Assembly (NCBI RefSeq): GCF_033898505.1
Contig: NZ_JAXAFK010000001.1
Location: forward strand, 806,001 to 870,000
From: Pectobacterium carotovorum
GTDB taxonomy: Bacteria; Pseudomonadota; Gammaproteobacteria; Enterobacterales; Enterobacteriaceae
Reading direction: 5' to 3'
Length of the DNA stretch: 64,000 bases
Positions 9,008-17,152 of this stretch are shown piece by piece (position 1 is the first letter of the stretch; every line of letters starts with the position of its first letter). Below the pieces are notes generated by a model that saw only the letters and a list, made by a program, of their open reading frames with translations, was not told the DNA's origin and searched no databases. A program made the position numbers and the translations under genes.

Positions 9008-9426
9008 GGTTTGTCGCTATCCAGCAGCGTTATCGCCAGCGCCTGTGCTTCAAGCGGGGTGGCGACGACAAAGTAAGCATAGGGTGCCTGTCCAGACTGT
9101 GCCCAGTTATCCGCCCATTCCACGTATTTTTGCCTTTTGGCCTCGTCGCTTTCGATACGAATGGCACCTGCGCAGTATTGCTGTTGCAGGCTGGTGTTAT
9201 CGCGCGTCCACTGAAGGTAAGCATTCATAAAGACGGGGGAACGATGGGGCAGGTCGGCACCGGTCATGCAGAGTACAAAGCGTTCTTGTGCGGCATACAG
9301 CTGAGCGATCTGCGCCATATAGCCAGCGGATTCATCGTCGGGCACCTGTTCCGGCATGTGTAAGAACACCACCGGCCAGGCGTGTGTATCAAGGAAAGGG
9401 TGTGGTGTTGCAATAGAATCGGGCAT
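9004..9426 (-). CDS. Uncharacterised small protein in the ybt uptake locus
   Basis: A soluble protein of 140 residues without signal peptide or membrane segment, not recognised as a known Ybt protein. It has a strong AGGAG ribosome site and is coupled to the MFS gene through an ATGA overlap, so it is made with YbtX. The pattern (WPVVFLHMPEQVPDDES, a middle YLQWTRDNTSLQQQYCAGA, an end PYAYFVVATPLEAQALA) recalls small alpha/beta STAS/SpoIIAA-like proteins, but that is only an impression. Its promoter carries both a Fur-like palindrome and a YbtA-type operator, so it is very likely iron-regulated and serves siderophore use. Confidence 0.75.
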   Translation of the reverse strand: MPDSIATPHPFLDTHAWPVVFLHMPEQVPDDESAGYMAQIAQLYAAQERFVLCMTGADLPHRSPVFMNAYLQWTRDNTSLQQQYCAGAIRIESDEAKRQKYVEWADNWAQSGQAPYAYFVVATPLEAQALAITLLDSDKP

Positions 9427-9448
9427 GACGGTTTCTCCTGCTTATCAT

Positions 9449-9469
9449 GGAGAAAATGATAATCATTCG
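9449..9469. promoter_or_regulatory. Fur box of the unknown-ybtX operon
   Basis: Contains AATGATAATCATT, a perfect 13-base palindrome and a close match to the core of the Fur consensus GATAATGATAATCATTATC. It lies between operator B and the start codon at 9426, 20-30 bases upstream of the ATG. Confidence 0.65.
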
Positions 9470-9480
9470 CTGTTGTGGCG

Positions 9481-9515
9481 CTACCCGAATCCGGTCTATT
9501 TGTACCCGTATCGGG
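9481..9515. promoter_or_regulatory. YbtA-type operator B (unknown-ybtX operon)
   Basis: CTACCCG-N10-ATTT-N2-ACCCGTAT, aligned base for base with sites A and C and with the same 21-bp period of ACCCG. It ends in ATCGGG, giving an additional inverted half. It lies 55 bases upstream of the unknown gene. Confidence 0.75.
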
Positions 9516-9539
9516 ATGCACGGTGAGGTTGGTTCTCTG

Positions 9540-10508
9540 CTAAATGTTCAGGCGCTTGAAAGCGGAAGGCGTGACGCCGAACTGTTTTTGGAAAGCGGCG
9601 CTAAAGTGGCTGGCGTTGGCATAGCCCAGATCGGTGGCAACCACCATGACGGGTGCGCCTGTGACAAACAAACGACGGCGCGCTTCCTGCATACGTTCGG
9701 CCTGAAATAGCCCGTAGATACTGTTATTGAAGAGCTGGCGGAACCCGCGTTTCAGCTTGAGTACGCTTAATCCGGTTTCTCTGGAGAGTATGGCGATAGT
9801 GGGGGCCTGTGACAGATCCGCCAGCAGCAGATCTTTGGCCCGCAGCAGCTTTTGGCGATCGGCCAGGCTGAACGTGTCCTGCTGCGGAACGGTGTCGGCA
9901 TGTCCGGCGACGGCGAGACTCACTAGAATCATGCTTTGCCCCAGCAGCCACAGCGGCGCATGGCGGTTTTCACCGGCCTGCTGCGGATGCGTCAGGCTGG
10001 ACAGTGCATGGCTTAATACCTGAGCGGTTGCCCGCATTTCGGCATTACAGTCGCAGTGGGTGCAGAGTCGGCCGGAATCCAACTGCTGTTGCAGGTTACC
10101 GGTGAGATCCGGCACCCAGTTAGCCAATAGTTCAGGGCTCAGCGACACGGTGACGCTTTCAAACCGTCCAGCATAGGACGACGTGCCCTGACAGTCCGGG
10201 GTGTAGCTAATGCAGCCCGAATCTTGCTTCAGCACGTGCTCCCGTCCCCGATCGCCTTTCAGTGAAAATTGCGAATCTCCCTGCAACGAACAGGAAAAAT
10301 TGATGCGTCCCCAGTCGTCGTGTAAATGCATGGTTGTCGGCTGCCGGAACTGCCCACGCCACACCAGAATATCCAGCCCTTCCTGAAGCGTCGCGCGCAG
10401 CAGACTACAGTCCGCACCGGTATCCGGCCGCACGACGTGCAGTTCAGCGATCAAATTCGAAATGGTGACTTCAGGCTCGCTGGTGGCTTTCAGTGGGGAG
10501 GCGTTCAA
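9540..10508 (-). CDS. ybtA: YbtA, AraC-family regulator of siderophore uptake
   Basis: A 322-residue AraC-type regulator; Yersinia YbtA is about 319. The last 100 residues form the double helix-turn-helix domain (ILSRETGLSVLKLKRGFRQLF, then MVVATDLGYANASHFSAAFQ and the FGVTPSAFKR end motif). The N-terminal 200 residues would bind the ferric siderophore. In Yersinia YbtA activates fyuA and the biosynthetic and transport operons and represses itself. Here it is divergent from ybtPQ across a 250-base region with operator C, plus a lone GACCCGAAC half-site at 10563 near its own start. Confidence 0.88.
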   Translation of the reverse strand: MNASPLKATSEPEVTISNLIAELHVVRPDTGADCSLLRATLQEGLDILVWRGQFRQPTTMHLHDDWGRINFSCSLQGDSQFSLKGDRGREHVLKQDSGCISYTPDCQGTSSYAGRFESVTVSLSPELLANWVPDLTGNLQQQLDSGRLCTHCDCNAEMRATAQVLSHALSSLTHPQQAGENRHAPLWLLGQSMILVSLAVAGHADTVPQQDTFSLADRQKLLRAKDLLLADLSQAPTIAILSRETGLSVLKLKRGFRQLFNNSIYGLFQAERMQEARRRLFVTGAPVMVVATDLGYANASHFSAAFQKQFGVTPSAFKRLNI

Positions 10509-10618
10509 TGGGCAGACTCCTGAAGATACGGGTTGCTGTCGTCGGACGATCCGGCCATTGGGCGACCCGAACGTTGAACAATCATAGCAACGCGGTTGAT
10601 GGCGGTAATCCCATACCG

Positions 10619-10649
10619 ATTCGGGTAGAAATCGGCTCGAATCGGGTAG
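10619..10649. promoter_or_regulatory. YbtA-type operator C (ybtPQ / ybtA divergent region)
   Basis: On the minus strand it reads CTACCCG-N10-ATTT-N2-ACCCGAAT with the same 21-bp period as sites A and B. All three sites point the same way relative to the gene they precede: site C runs opposite to ybtP, as A and B run opposite to fyuA and the unknown-ybtX pair. It lies 108 bases before the ybtP start. A weak Fur-like stretch (GAATAGTTATTATTC, 10662-10676) adjoins it. Confidence 0.75.
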
Positions 10650-10756
10650 ATACGCAATTGAGAATAGTTATTATTCCTGACTTTATTGCCGCCGTCGAGT
10701 TGATTTGCTTGCGTTACGGGTAAGCGACTGTGCGGGAAGGAGAAAAGAGAAAAACT

Positions 10757-12583
10757 ATGCCACATTCCGCTGTTGAGGGCGGTTCATCCGCTGCCACGTC
10801 GCATCCTGCGCCACAGAACCGTGCCTGGCACATTATGCACCCTGTAAGAGGGCAAGTTCGTCTGGCGATGTGCCTGTCGGGGCTGTCGGTTCTGGCTGGC
10901 ATCGCATTTCTGCTTTTTCTGGCGTGGAGTATCCGGCTGCTCATTTTACAACCCGCGTCATGGCCGCTGTTGACGATGGTTGGGGCGGTACTATGCCTGA
11001 GCACCAGCTATCTGCTGCGTCTGCTGGCTTTTAATCAGTCTCACTACGCCGCGTTTCGGCTGGAAAATCAAATTCGCAGCGCGCTGGCGGAACAACTGGC
11101 GCGGATCCCGCTGGGTGAGGTGCAGCGTCTGGGTACCGGTTCGCTGGCGAAGATCGTTCAGGACGATGTAAAAGCACTCCACCTGTTTGTGGCGGACAGC
11201 ACGCCGCTCTATGCCCGCGCCTTTGTGGCACCACTGTGTACGGGGGCGTTACTGTTCTGGCTGGACTGGCGTTTAGCGCTGGCGGCATTGCTGGTGCTGG
11301 TTGCCGGAGCCGTAGTGCTGAGGCTGGCGATGCGCAATGCCGGTGAGATGAACCAGCGCTACAACCAGGCGCGGGAAGCGGTCAGTACCGCCGTGATCGA
11401 GTTTGTGCAGGCGATGCCGGTGGTGCGCACTTTCGATACCGGCGCGTCAACGTTTGGACGCTACCAGCAGGCGCTGGAACATTATCTGGATGTGCTCACG
11501 CGCTGGTATCAGCAGGCGGGGTTCTCGGCGCGTTTTTCTTTCGCCGTGCTCAATCCGCTTCCAACGCTGCTGGTACTGGGCTGGGTGGCCTACGGTTTCT
11601 ATCATTCCGGCGATCTTGATTTCAGCCTGTGGGTAGCCGTGCTGCTGCTCGGCAATGGCATGGCGGAGGCCGTTATGCCGATGATGGCGCTGAATCACAT
11701 GGTAGCGAAAACCCGATTGAGTATCAGCCGGATTCAGGACGTGCTGGCGCTGTCGCCGCTGCCAGAAGTGGAAAATGATCTCTTGCCCGCGGATGCCAGC
11801 GTGAGTTTTGAGCAGGTGAGTTTCCGCTACGATCGGCATGCGAGCGACTGGGTGCTGGAGGACGTCAGTTTTCAGGTGCCAGTAGGCTCGGTTACGGCGC
11901 TGGTGGGGGCGTCTGGCGCGGGGAAAACCACCGTAGCACGGCTTATTCCTCGCTTTTGGGATGTGACGGCCGGGCGCATTTTGATTGGTGGTGTTGATAT
12001 CCGGCAGATGAAAATCGCCACGCTTATGCAGCAGGTGTCGTTTGTTTTTCAGGAGTCATTCCTGTTTGCGGACACCATCGCTAATAACATCCGGCTTGGT
12101 TTACCTGAAAAGAGCATGGATGAGGTGATTGCCGCTGCAACAGCGGCACAGGCGCACGATTTTATCATGGCGCTGCCGCAGGGTTACGACACGCTGGCCG
12201 GTGAGCGCGGCCAGTTCCTTTCTGGCGGACAGCGCCAGCGCATCGCCATTGCGCGGGCACTACTGCACAACCGACCGATTCTGGTGCTGGACGAACCGAC
12301 GGCTTTTGCCGACCCGGAAAACGAGGCGCTGCTGCTGGCGGCGCTTGGCGTCCTGATGCGGGGGAAAACGGTCATTATGGTGGCGCATCGGCTGTCGACG
12401 ATTTGCGATGCTGATCAGATCGTGGTCTTCGATCGCGGTCGGCTGAGCGAATCTGGCCGGCATGAGGCGTTGCTGGCTGCGCAAGGTCGCTATAGCGCAC
12501 TGTGGCAACATTATGAGCAGGCGCAGAACTGGGCGCTAGGCAGCGCCTCATCGAACAGCGTACAAGCGGGAGAGCGTGTGTGA
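10757..12583 (+). CDS. ybtP: YbtP, ABC importer subunit (exporter fold) for ferric siderophore
   Basis: A 608-residue half-transporter in which a membrane domain of about six helices is followed by an ATPase. Walker A GASGAGKTT is near residue 385, the signature LSGGQRQR near 487, and Walker B VLVLDEPTAFAD follows. YbtP/YbtQ and mycobacterial IrtA/IrtB have an exporter fold yet import ferric siderophores as a heterodimer. The ATG at 10757 is preferred over an in-frame GTG at 10730; the AAGGAG at 10738 fits neither perfectly. The TGATG junction couples it to ybtQ. Its promoter region contains operator C. Confidence 0.88.
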   Translation: MPHSAVEGGSSAATSHPAPQNRAWHIMHPVRGQVRLAMCLSGLSVLAGIAFLLFLAWSIRLLILQPASWPLLTMVGAVLCLSTSYLLRLLAFNQSHYAAFRLENQIRSALAEQLARIPLGEVQRLGTGSLAKIVQDDVKALHLFVADSTPLYARAFVAPLCTGALLFWLDWRLALAALLVLVAGAVVLRLAMRNAGEMNQRYNQAREAVSTAVIEFVQAMPVVRTFDTGASTFGRYQQALEHYLDVLTRWYQQAGFSARFSFAVLNPLPTLLVLGWVAYGFYHSGDLDFSLWVAVLLLGNGMAEAVMPMMALNHMVAKTRLSISRIQDVLALSPLPEVENDLLPADASVSFEQVSFRYDRHASDWVLEDVSFQVPVGSVTALVGASGAGKTTVARLIPRFWDVTAGRILIGGVDIRQMKIATLMQQVSFVFQESFLFADTIANNIRLGLPEKSMDEVIAAATAAQAHDFIMALPQGYDTLAGERGQFLSGGQRQRIAIARALLHNRPILVLDEPTAFADPENEALLLAALGVLMRGKTVIMVAHRLSTICDADQIVVFDRGRLSESGRHEALLAAQGRYSALWQHYEQAQNWALGSASSNSVQAGERV

Positions 12584-14403
12584 TGAACGAAAACCAGACT
12601 GCCATGAGTCATACCGCCATAAATCATGCCGCTATAACAACGCGGCTATTCGCATGGTGGCACACGTACCGTCAACTGGAGCGAGTGACGGGTTCGCAAG
12701 CCCGCCTGTTCCGTCGATGCTGCCTGAGCCTGCTGGCGGCAGCGGTGATGCAGGGGCTGGCGCTGGCATGCCTGTTTCCGCTGCTGTCGGCGTTCTCCCA
12801 CGCGGCGGCTTCCCGCGAGATCGCGATATGGCTGACGGTCATGACGCTCCTGAGCCTGCTGACGCTGGTGCTGCGCTGGTATGGTCAAGGGTTTGAATAC
12901 CGTGGGCAGCTTGCGGCGGCGACCCATGAACTGCGTATGCGTCTGGGAGAACAGCTGCGGAGAATGCCACTAACCACGCTTCAATCCGCGCGGGCGGGGG
13001 ATATCAACGCGCTGCTGTTGGGCAGCGTGGATGAGAACCTGAACTATATGCTGGCGATAGTAAACCAGCTGCTGCTGGCTATCGTGACGCCCGCCGTGAT
13101 AGCGCTCGTCATGCTGGCGGTAGAGTGGCGGTTAGGTGTAAGCCTGCTGCTGCTCTTTCCCGCTATTGCGCTGCTTTATCGCTGGCGGCGGCCAACATTT
13201 GCGCACACGATGCAGGTACTGGCGGAGGCAAACCAGCAAACCAGTGCCGATATTGTGGAATATGTGCAGGGGCTTGCCGTCCTGAGAACCAACTGCCAGC
13301 AGGCTGAACGCACATCAGTGCTGCGTCAGCGTTTTCAGCATCTACAGCAGATACAGACGTCAGCTCACCGTCGCGGAGCCAAACCCGGCGCGGTGGTCGC
13401 CAGCATCGTGGAGTTGGGTCTTCAAGGCGTGTTGATTCTGGGTATCAGCGGCGTTGTTGTGGGGGCGTGGGATGTGGCTATTGTCGCCGCGATGATGGTG
13501 ATTACCGTGCGCTTCTCTGAACCGCTGGCGACGTTTGTCAGCTATACGGCCGTGCTGGAATTGATGGATACGGCGCTGCATCGCATTGACGATCTGTTGG
13601 TAATTGAACCGCTGCCTGTGTACTCGCCGGCGGCGGTGCCGACGACATACGCGATTACGTTCGAACAGGTTGGTTTCCGCTATGCGGATGAGGCTGAACC
13701 GGTGCTTGATGGGGTGAACATCATACTGCCGGAGAAGGGGATGACGGCGCTGGTTGGGCCGTCTGGCTCGGGGAAAACGACGCTAACGCGACTGCTGATG
13801 CGTCATGCAGATCCGCAATGTGGGCGCGTGTGTATCGGCGGCGTGGATATTCGCCACATACCAACGCGTGAATTGAATCGGCTGATTTCCGTGGTGTTTC
13901 AGGATGTCTATCTGTTTGATGATTCGGTGCTGGCAAACATTCGGATGGCGCGCCCGGGTGCCAGCGACGCAGAGGTTGAACAGGCTGCTGAAGCTGCCCA
14001 GTGTCTGGCGTTTATTCAACGGCTGCCGCAGGGATGGCAAACGCGGCTGGGCGATATCGGTGGCCGATTATCCGGCGGTGAACGGCAGCGTATTTCGATT
14101 GCGCGGGCATTATTGAAGGATGCGCCGATAGTGATTCTGGACGAACCGACAGCGGCGTTGGATACCGAAAGCGAGCTAGCCGTACAGCGGGCGATTGACA
14201 GGCTGGTGCAGGACAAGACGGTTATCGTCATCGCCCATCGGCTATCGACAATTGTGGGAGCACATCGGATTCTGGTTATGGAGAATGGCGTTATTTCCCA
14301 GCAGGGAACGCATAACGAATTACTGCGAACTGAAGGGCGTTATCGCGCATTGTGGAATGCGCAACAGAAAGGTCGTCACCTTTCCCACCATGCCCATGTT
14401 TAA
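12583..14403 (+). CDS. ybtQ: YbtQ, ABC importer subunit (exporter fold) for ferric siderophore
   Basis: The second half-transporter, 606 residues, partner of YbtP. The membrane domain covers roughly residues 40-330 and the ATPase follows, with Walker A GPSGSGKTT near residue 391, Q-loop VVFQDVYLFDD, signature LSGGERQRISIARAL and Walker B VILDEPTAALD. Its ATG overlaps the ybtP stop (TGATG), indicating coupled synthesis of the heterodimer. An in-frame GTG one codon earlier and an ATG at 12604 are alternative starts. It ends 33 bases before the convergent luxR gene. Confidence 0.88.
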   Translation: MNENQTAMSHTAINHAAITTRLFAWWHTYRQLERVTGSQARLFRRCCLSLLAAAVMQGLALACLFPLLSAFSHAAASREIAIWLTVMTLLSLLTLVLRWYGQGFEYRGQLAAATHELRMRLGEQLRRMPLTTLQSARAGDINALLLGSVDENLNYMLAIVNQLLLAIVTPAVIALVMLAVEWRLGVSLLLLFPAIALLYRWRRPTFAHTMQVLAEANQQTSADIVEYVQGLAVLRTNCQQAERTSVLRQRFQHLQQIQTSAHRRGAKPGAVVASIVELGLQGVLILGISGVVVGAWDVAIVAAMMVITVRFSEPLATFVSYTAVLELMDTALHRIDDLLVIEPLPVYSPAAVPTTYAITFEQVGFRYADEAEPVLDGVNIILPEKGMTALVGPSGSGKTTLTRLLMRHADPQCGRVCIGGVDIRHIPTRELNRLISVVFQDVYLFDDSVLANIRMARPGASDAEVEQAAEAAQCLAFIQRLPQGWQTRLGDIGGRLSGGERQRISIARALLKDAPIVILDEPTAALDTESELAVQRAIDRLVQDKTVIVIAHRLSTIVGAHRILVMENGVISQQGTHNELLRTEGRYRALWNAQQKGRHLSHHAHV

Positions 14404-14436
14404 GGGGCATCTAGAGGGGGGATAGATTTGCTGGGG

Positions 14437-15174
14437 TTATAACGGTTCCGGCTTGATGAGCTGCAATTCTACGCCCAGCCTGATGGCATGTTTGGCATTC
14501 AGCACGCCCAGTTTTTTTACCACATTGCCAATATGGAATTTCACGGTGCTGATTTTGATATCCAGAATCAGCGCAATTTCCGGGTAGGTTTTTCCCATGC
14601 TGGCCCAGTACAGAATTTCATTTTCACGCTGGGAGAAAATCTCTTTGTCGCCTTGTTTTCTGCTCTGAGGACTTTGCGTCATCTCTTTGTAAAGCGTGGT
14701 GATTTTTTCATGAATGGCAATGAGCAGCATTTGCAGCTTGTCTTTGTTTTCCTCAACAATACTTTCCATATCCGTTGGCGAGTGCTCTTCAAACATAATC
14801 GATAGCGCCGCCAGATTATTATTGTTGTCATGCAAGACAAAGGTGTAGCCATTAACAATATCGTACTCTTTTGACAGATTAAAAATCTTGGAGAACTTCA
14901 GTTTAGAGTTAATAACAATATTGTCTTCCCAGGAGAACGGCGAGACTTTATTTATCGCCGTCAAAATAACCGGGTCGATATGCTGATAGTTATTTTCTTT
15001 ATAGGTATTAACCCATTCCTGCGGGTAATTTGAGATGATCACAACCTGAGATGGGTTCTTCTTGTTCATGATCATATAAGCGTATTTCAGGTCGCCATAC
15101 TGCTTTAACTTTCGGCCGAGATAGCTTTTTATCGTGTTATTGATAATTTCATTATCAGAGCAAAATACAGACAT
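14437..15174 (-). CDS. Solo LuxR-type acyl-homoserine-lactone receptor, ExpR/VirR family
   Basis: Quorum-sensing regulator of 245 residues, very similar along its length to ExpR/VirR of soft-rot bacteria. The ligand-domain residues conserved in LuxR proteins are present: W54, Y58, D67, P68, W82 and G109. The C-terminal LuxR helix-turn-helix ([20 protein letters not shown], then [18 protein letters not shown]) covers residues 178-240. No luxI synthase adjoins it, so it acts as an orphan receptor for a signal made elsewhere. In Pectobacterium such receptors repress rsmA or virulence functions when ligand-free; which paralogue this is (ExpR2/VirR) is an inference. Its codon use is more AT-rich than that of the neighbouring ybt genes. 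Confidence 0.88.
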   Translation of the reverse strand: MSVFCSDNEIINNTIKSYLGRKLKQYGDLKYAYMIMNKKNPSQVVIISNYPQEWVNTYKENNYQHIDPVILTAINKVSPFSWEDNIVINSKLKFSKIFNLSKEYDIVNGYTFVLHDNNNNLAALSIMFEEHSPTDMESIVEENKDKLQMLLIAIHEKITTLYKEMTQSPQSRKQGDKEIFSQRENEILYWASMGKTYPEIALILDIKISTVKFHIGNVVKKLGVLNAKHAIRLGVELQLIKPEPL

Positions 15175-15411
15175 GTAGCGGCCTCAATAAAAAGCGAGAA
15201 TGTACCCATGATATAGATGACTTCATAAAAGTATAGTGCTGACCTATACCTAAGTCTAACTACTGTTACTCCATGATATCACTTATAATTTTTTCATGAA
15301 CAGGACAATTTATAAAAAAATTTAAGAAAGTAAATTTTAAAAAAATTGTTACAGATTGATTTGCCAACCCAGGGAATTACCCATAATTTTGCTCCTGTTC
15401 TGTCTACTGAA

Positions 15412-15446
15412 TTTAGGGTGTGTGGTATCAAACCACGCACCCTAAA
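15412..15446. other. 15-bp hairpin upstream of the luxR gene
   Basis: The stem TTTAGGGTGTGTGGT pairs with ACCACGCACCCTAAA with one G-T pair, around a 5-base loop. It stands alone in a 760-base gene-free region, abutting the dispersed repeat that follows. No T-run, so terminator function is doubtful. Confidence 0.6.
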
Positions 15447-15458
15447 AACAGCGCTCCC

Positions 15459-15719
15459 GTCATACTTCAAATTGCATATGCGTTGGTAATACTCGGTTCA
15501 TCTCTGAACCTCGCCCTGATGGGCCGCCGCAAGCGGCGTTCAAATCAGCTAAGCTGATTTGTCCTCGCTCACCCCAGTCACTTACTGAAGTAAGCTCCTG
15601 AGGATTCACTGCGTTGCCGCGTTACGAGGCGCATAAATGAGCCTCGCCCTGTGGGCCAACGCCTTGCGTTGTTCAAAACGCTAACGTTTTGTCCTGCAAT
15701 TCGAATTATTTAGGGGTAT
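15459..15719. repeat. Long dispersed palindromic repeat (soft-rot/enterobacterial type)
   Basis: About 260 bases bounded by CATACTTCAAATTGCA at the left and TGCAATTCGAATTATTTAGG with GGGTATG at the right, which are imperfect inverted ends. The inside is a chain of small hairpins: CCGCCGCAAGCGGCG, CAAATCAGCTAAGCTGATTTG (21 bases, split CAAATCAGC/GCTGATTTG), CTTACTGAAGTAAG, and CAAAACGCTAACGTTTTG. I recognise the flanks and the CTTACT-AAGTAAG core from a common intergenic repeat of Pectobacterium and Serratia; this copy is longer than the usual 130 bases. The rest of the 15175-15933 gap holds only AT-rich DNA with the likely luxR promoter. Confidence 0.7.
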
Positions 15720-15933
15720 GCCGTCATGCGGAGCTGGATAGTAAATAATCCGTTTTCGCTTATCAACCCCGTTGTTTCTTGCTGTTCATCGTCGTGCCTG
15801 TGTTGCCTTTTCCTCCGTTTTTGTTGGCTGTAATGTTGCCTTGTGTAAAGAGGCGGCGACAGGGCTAATGTTTTGATAATATTGCTATATCGAATCCTAT
15901 TTTGCTCGTCAGCCTCGGCTGGCAGGAGTGGTG

Positions 15934-16548
15934 ATGAAAGTCCGAACTAAGGCTCGTCGGGAAGCCATCGTTAAAACGGCGGCGCAGCTTTTTCAGGAAA
16001 TGGGCTATGAACGGGCCACCATGAATGAGCTGGCGAAGCGGGTCGGCGGTTCCAAAGCGACGCTGTATGGCTATTTCTCAACCAAAGAGGCGCTGTTTAC
16101 GGCGGTTGTTCGTGAACATGCGACGATGCATCTGTCCGAGGCAACGGCGGAGCTGGCGACGGATACGCTGGCATCCGAAACGCTGGAAGCACAGCTGACG
16201 CGCTTCGGCGAACGCGTTCTGTATGTGTTGACCAACGATAGTAGCGCGATGGCGATTTATCGCATGGTTGTGGCAGAAGCTGGACATTCCGATATTGGTT
16301 CGCTGTTTTATGAGTCAGGCCCGAAAGAGAATGTCGATAAACTTTCTGAGCTGATGGCGGCGGCGATAGCGCGACAGGCGCTGAAGCCGGGGGATCCACG
16401 TGTGCGGGCGCTGCAATTTTTGGCGCTGCTGACGGCAGAAATCGATGACCGCATATTCCACCGTCATTTACAGCCCATGAACCTCGAACGCATTCGTGAA
16501 ATCGTAGGGAATGCGGTCAGTATGTTTATGGCCGGTGCGGCGGCGTAA
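15934..16548 (+). CDS. TetR/AcrR-family regulator facing the pqi operon
   Basis: A 204-residue repressor. The N-terminal helix-turn-helix runs from about residue 10 to 55 (IVKTAAQLFQEMGYERATMN, then VGGSKATLYGYFSTKEALF), followed by a helical ligand domain. GGCAGGAG is placed correctly for the ATG at 15934; two GTG codons just upstream are less likely starts. The 3' end overlaps the convergent pqiC gene by 23 bases. It may control the pqi operon or an efflux function; no operator was identified. Confidence 0.85.
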   Translation: MKVRTKARREAIVKTAAQLFQEMGYERATMNELAKRVGGSKATLYGYFSTKEALFTAVVREHATMHLSEATAELATDTLASETLEAQLTRFGERVLYVLTNDSSAMAIYRMVVAEAGHSDIGSLFYESGPKENVDKLSELMAAAIARQALKPGDPRVRALQFLALLTAEIDDRIFHRHLQPMNLERIREIVGNAVSMFMAGAAA

Positions 16549-17152
16549 GGCAGCTTCCTTTGCGATCCGGCATCCAGCGGGTTGCCGTTGTCGCGATGTG
16601 ATCCGCCAGCCGCGCGATGATCTGCTGTTGAGCGTGCAGCATGGGGATATCACCGCCACCTGCCTGTTCGGTAAACTGGCTACGGCAGAGCAATCGGGCG
16701 CGCTCATCTTCTTCCCCGATGGCGCTTAAGCTCCAGTCGGCGTCAAACGTCACAGACTGACCGGGCCAGCTATCAAATCGCCGAACCTGAAGGTGGATTC
16801 TGACCACCGGTGTGTCTGCCGGACGCACCAATCCTGAAACATCCTGCGTGTTGAGACGCTGCACCAGATTGGCGGAAAGCGCGGTACGGATTTCTTCACC
16901 CAGAGGGCTGAGCCAACGTTCGTTATCCAGTACGACGGCGCCGCTGTCACCCTGTCGAACAACACGCTGCGACGTATCAAGCTGCGCTGGCACGCCAACG
17001 GGCAGCACATCGATGAAAAAGGGGGCTGAGTGCGCCGTGGTTACCGCTGGTGCCGCGGGTGACAGCAGCGTGTGATAACGCACCGGAGGCGACGAACAGG
17101 CGCTCAGCGATGCAATAACGATAAGCGATAAGAGTCGTGTCGCACGCTTCAT
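16526..17152 (-). CDS. pqiC: PqiC-like lipoprotein of an MCE transport system
   Basis: Outer-membrane lipoprotein of 208 residues in the ABC-type transport auxiliary family (DUF330/PqiC). The signal ends in a lipobox (SLSACSS), and the first mature residues PPVRYHTLL are typical of PqiC (S-P-P-x-x-Y-Y-x-L). PqiC binds the tip of the PqiB tunnel and links it to the outer membrane in lipid traffic. Its ATG overlaps the pqiB stop (ATGA). The gene overlaps the convergent TetR gene at its 3' end. Confidence 0.85.
   Translation of the reverse strand: MKRATRLLSLIVIASLSACSSPPVRYHTLLSPAAPAVTTAHSAPFFIDVLPVGVPAQLDTSQRVVRQGDSGAVVLDNERWLSPLGEEIRTALSANLVQRLNTQDVSGLVRPADTPVVRIHLQVRRFDSWPGQSVTFDADWSLSAIGEEDERARLLCRSQFTEQAGGGDIPMLHAQQQIIARLADHIATTATRWMPDRKGSCLTPPHRP

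Noticed and set aside
15459..15719. CRISPR array
   Set aside because: The palindromes differ from each other and have no constant repeat or regular spacers.
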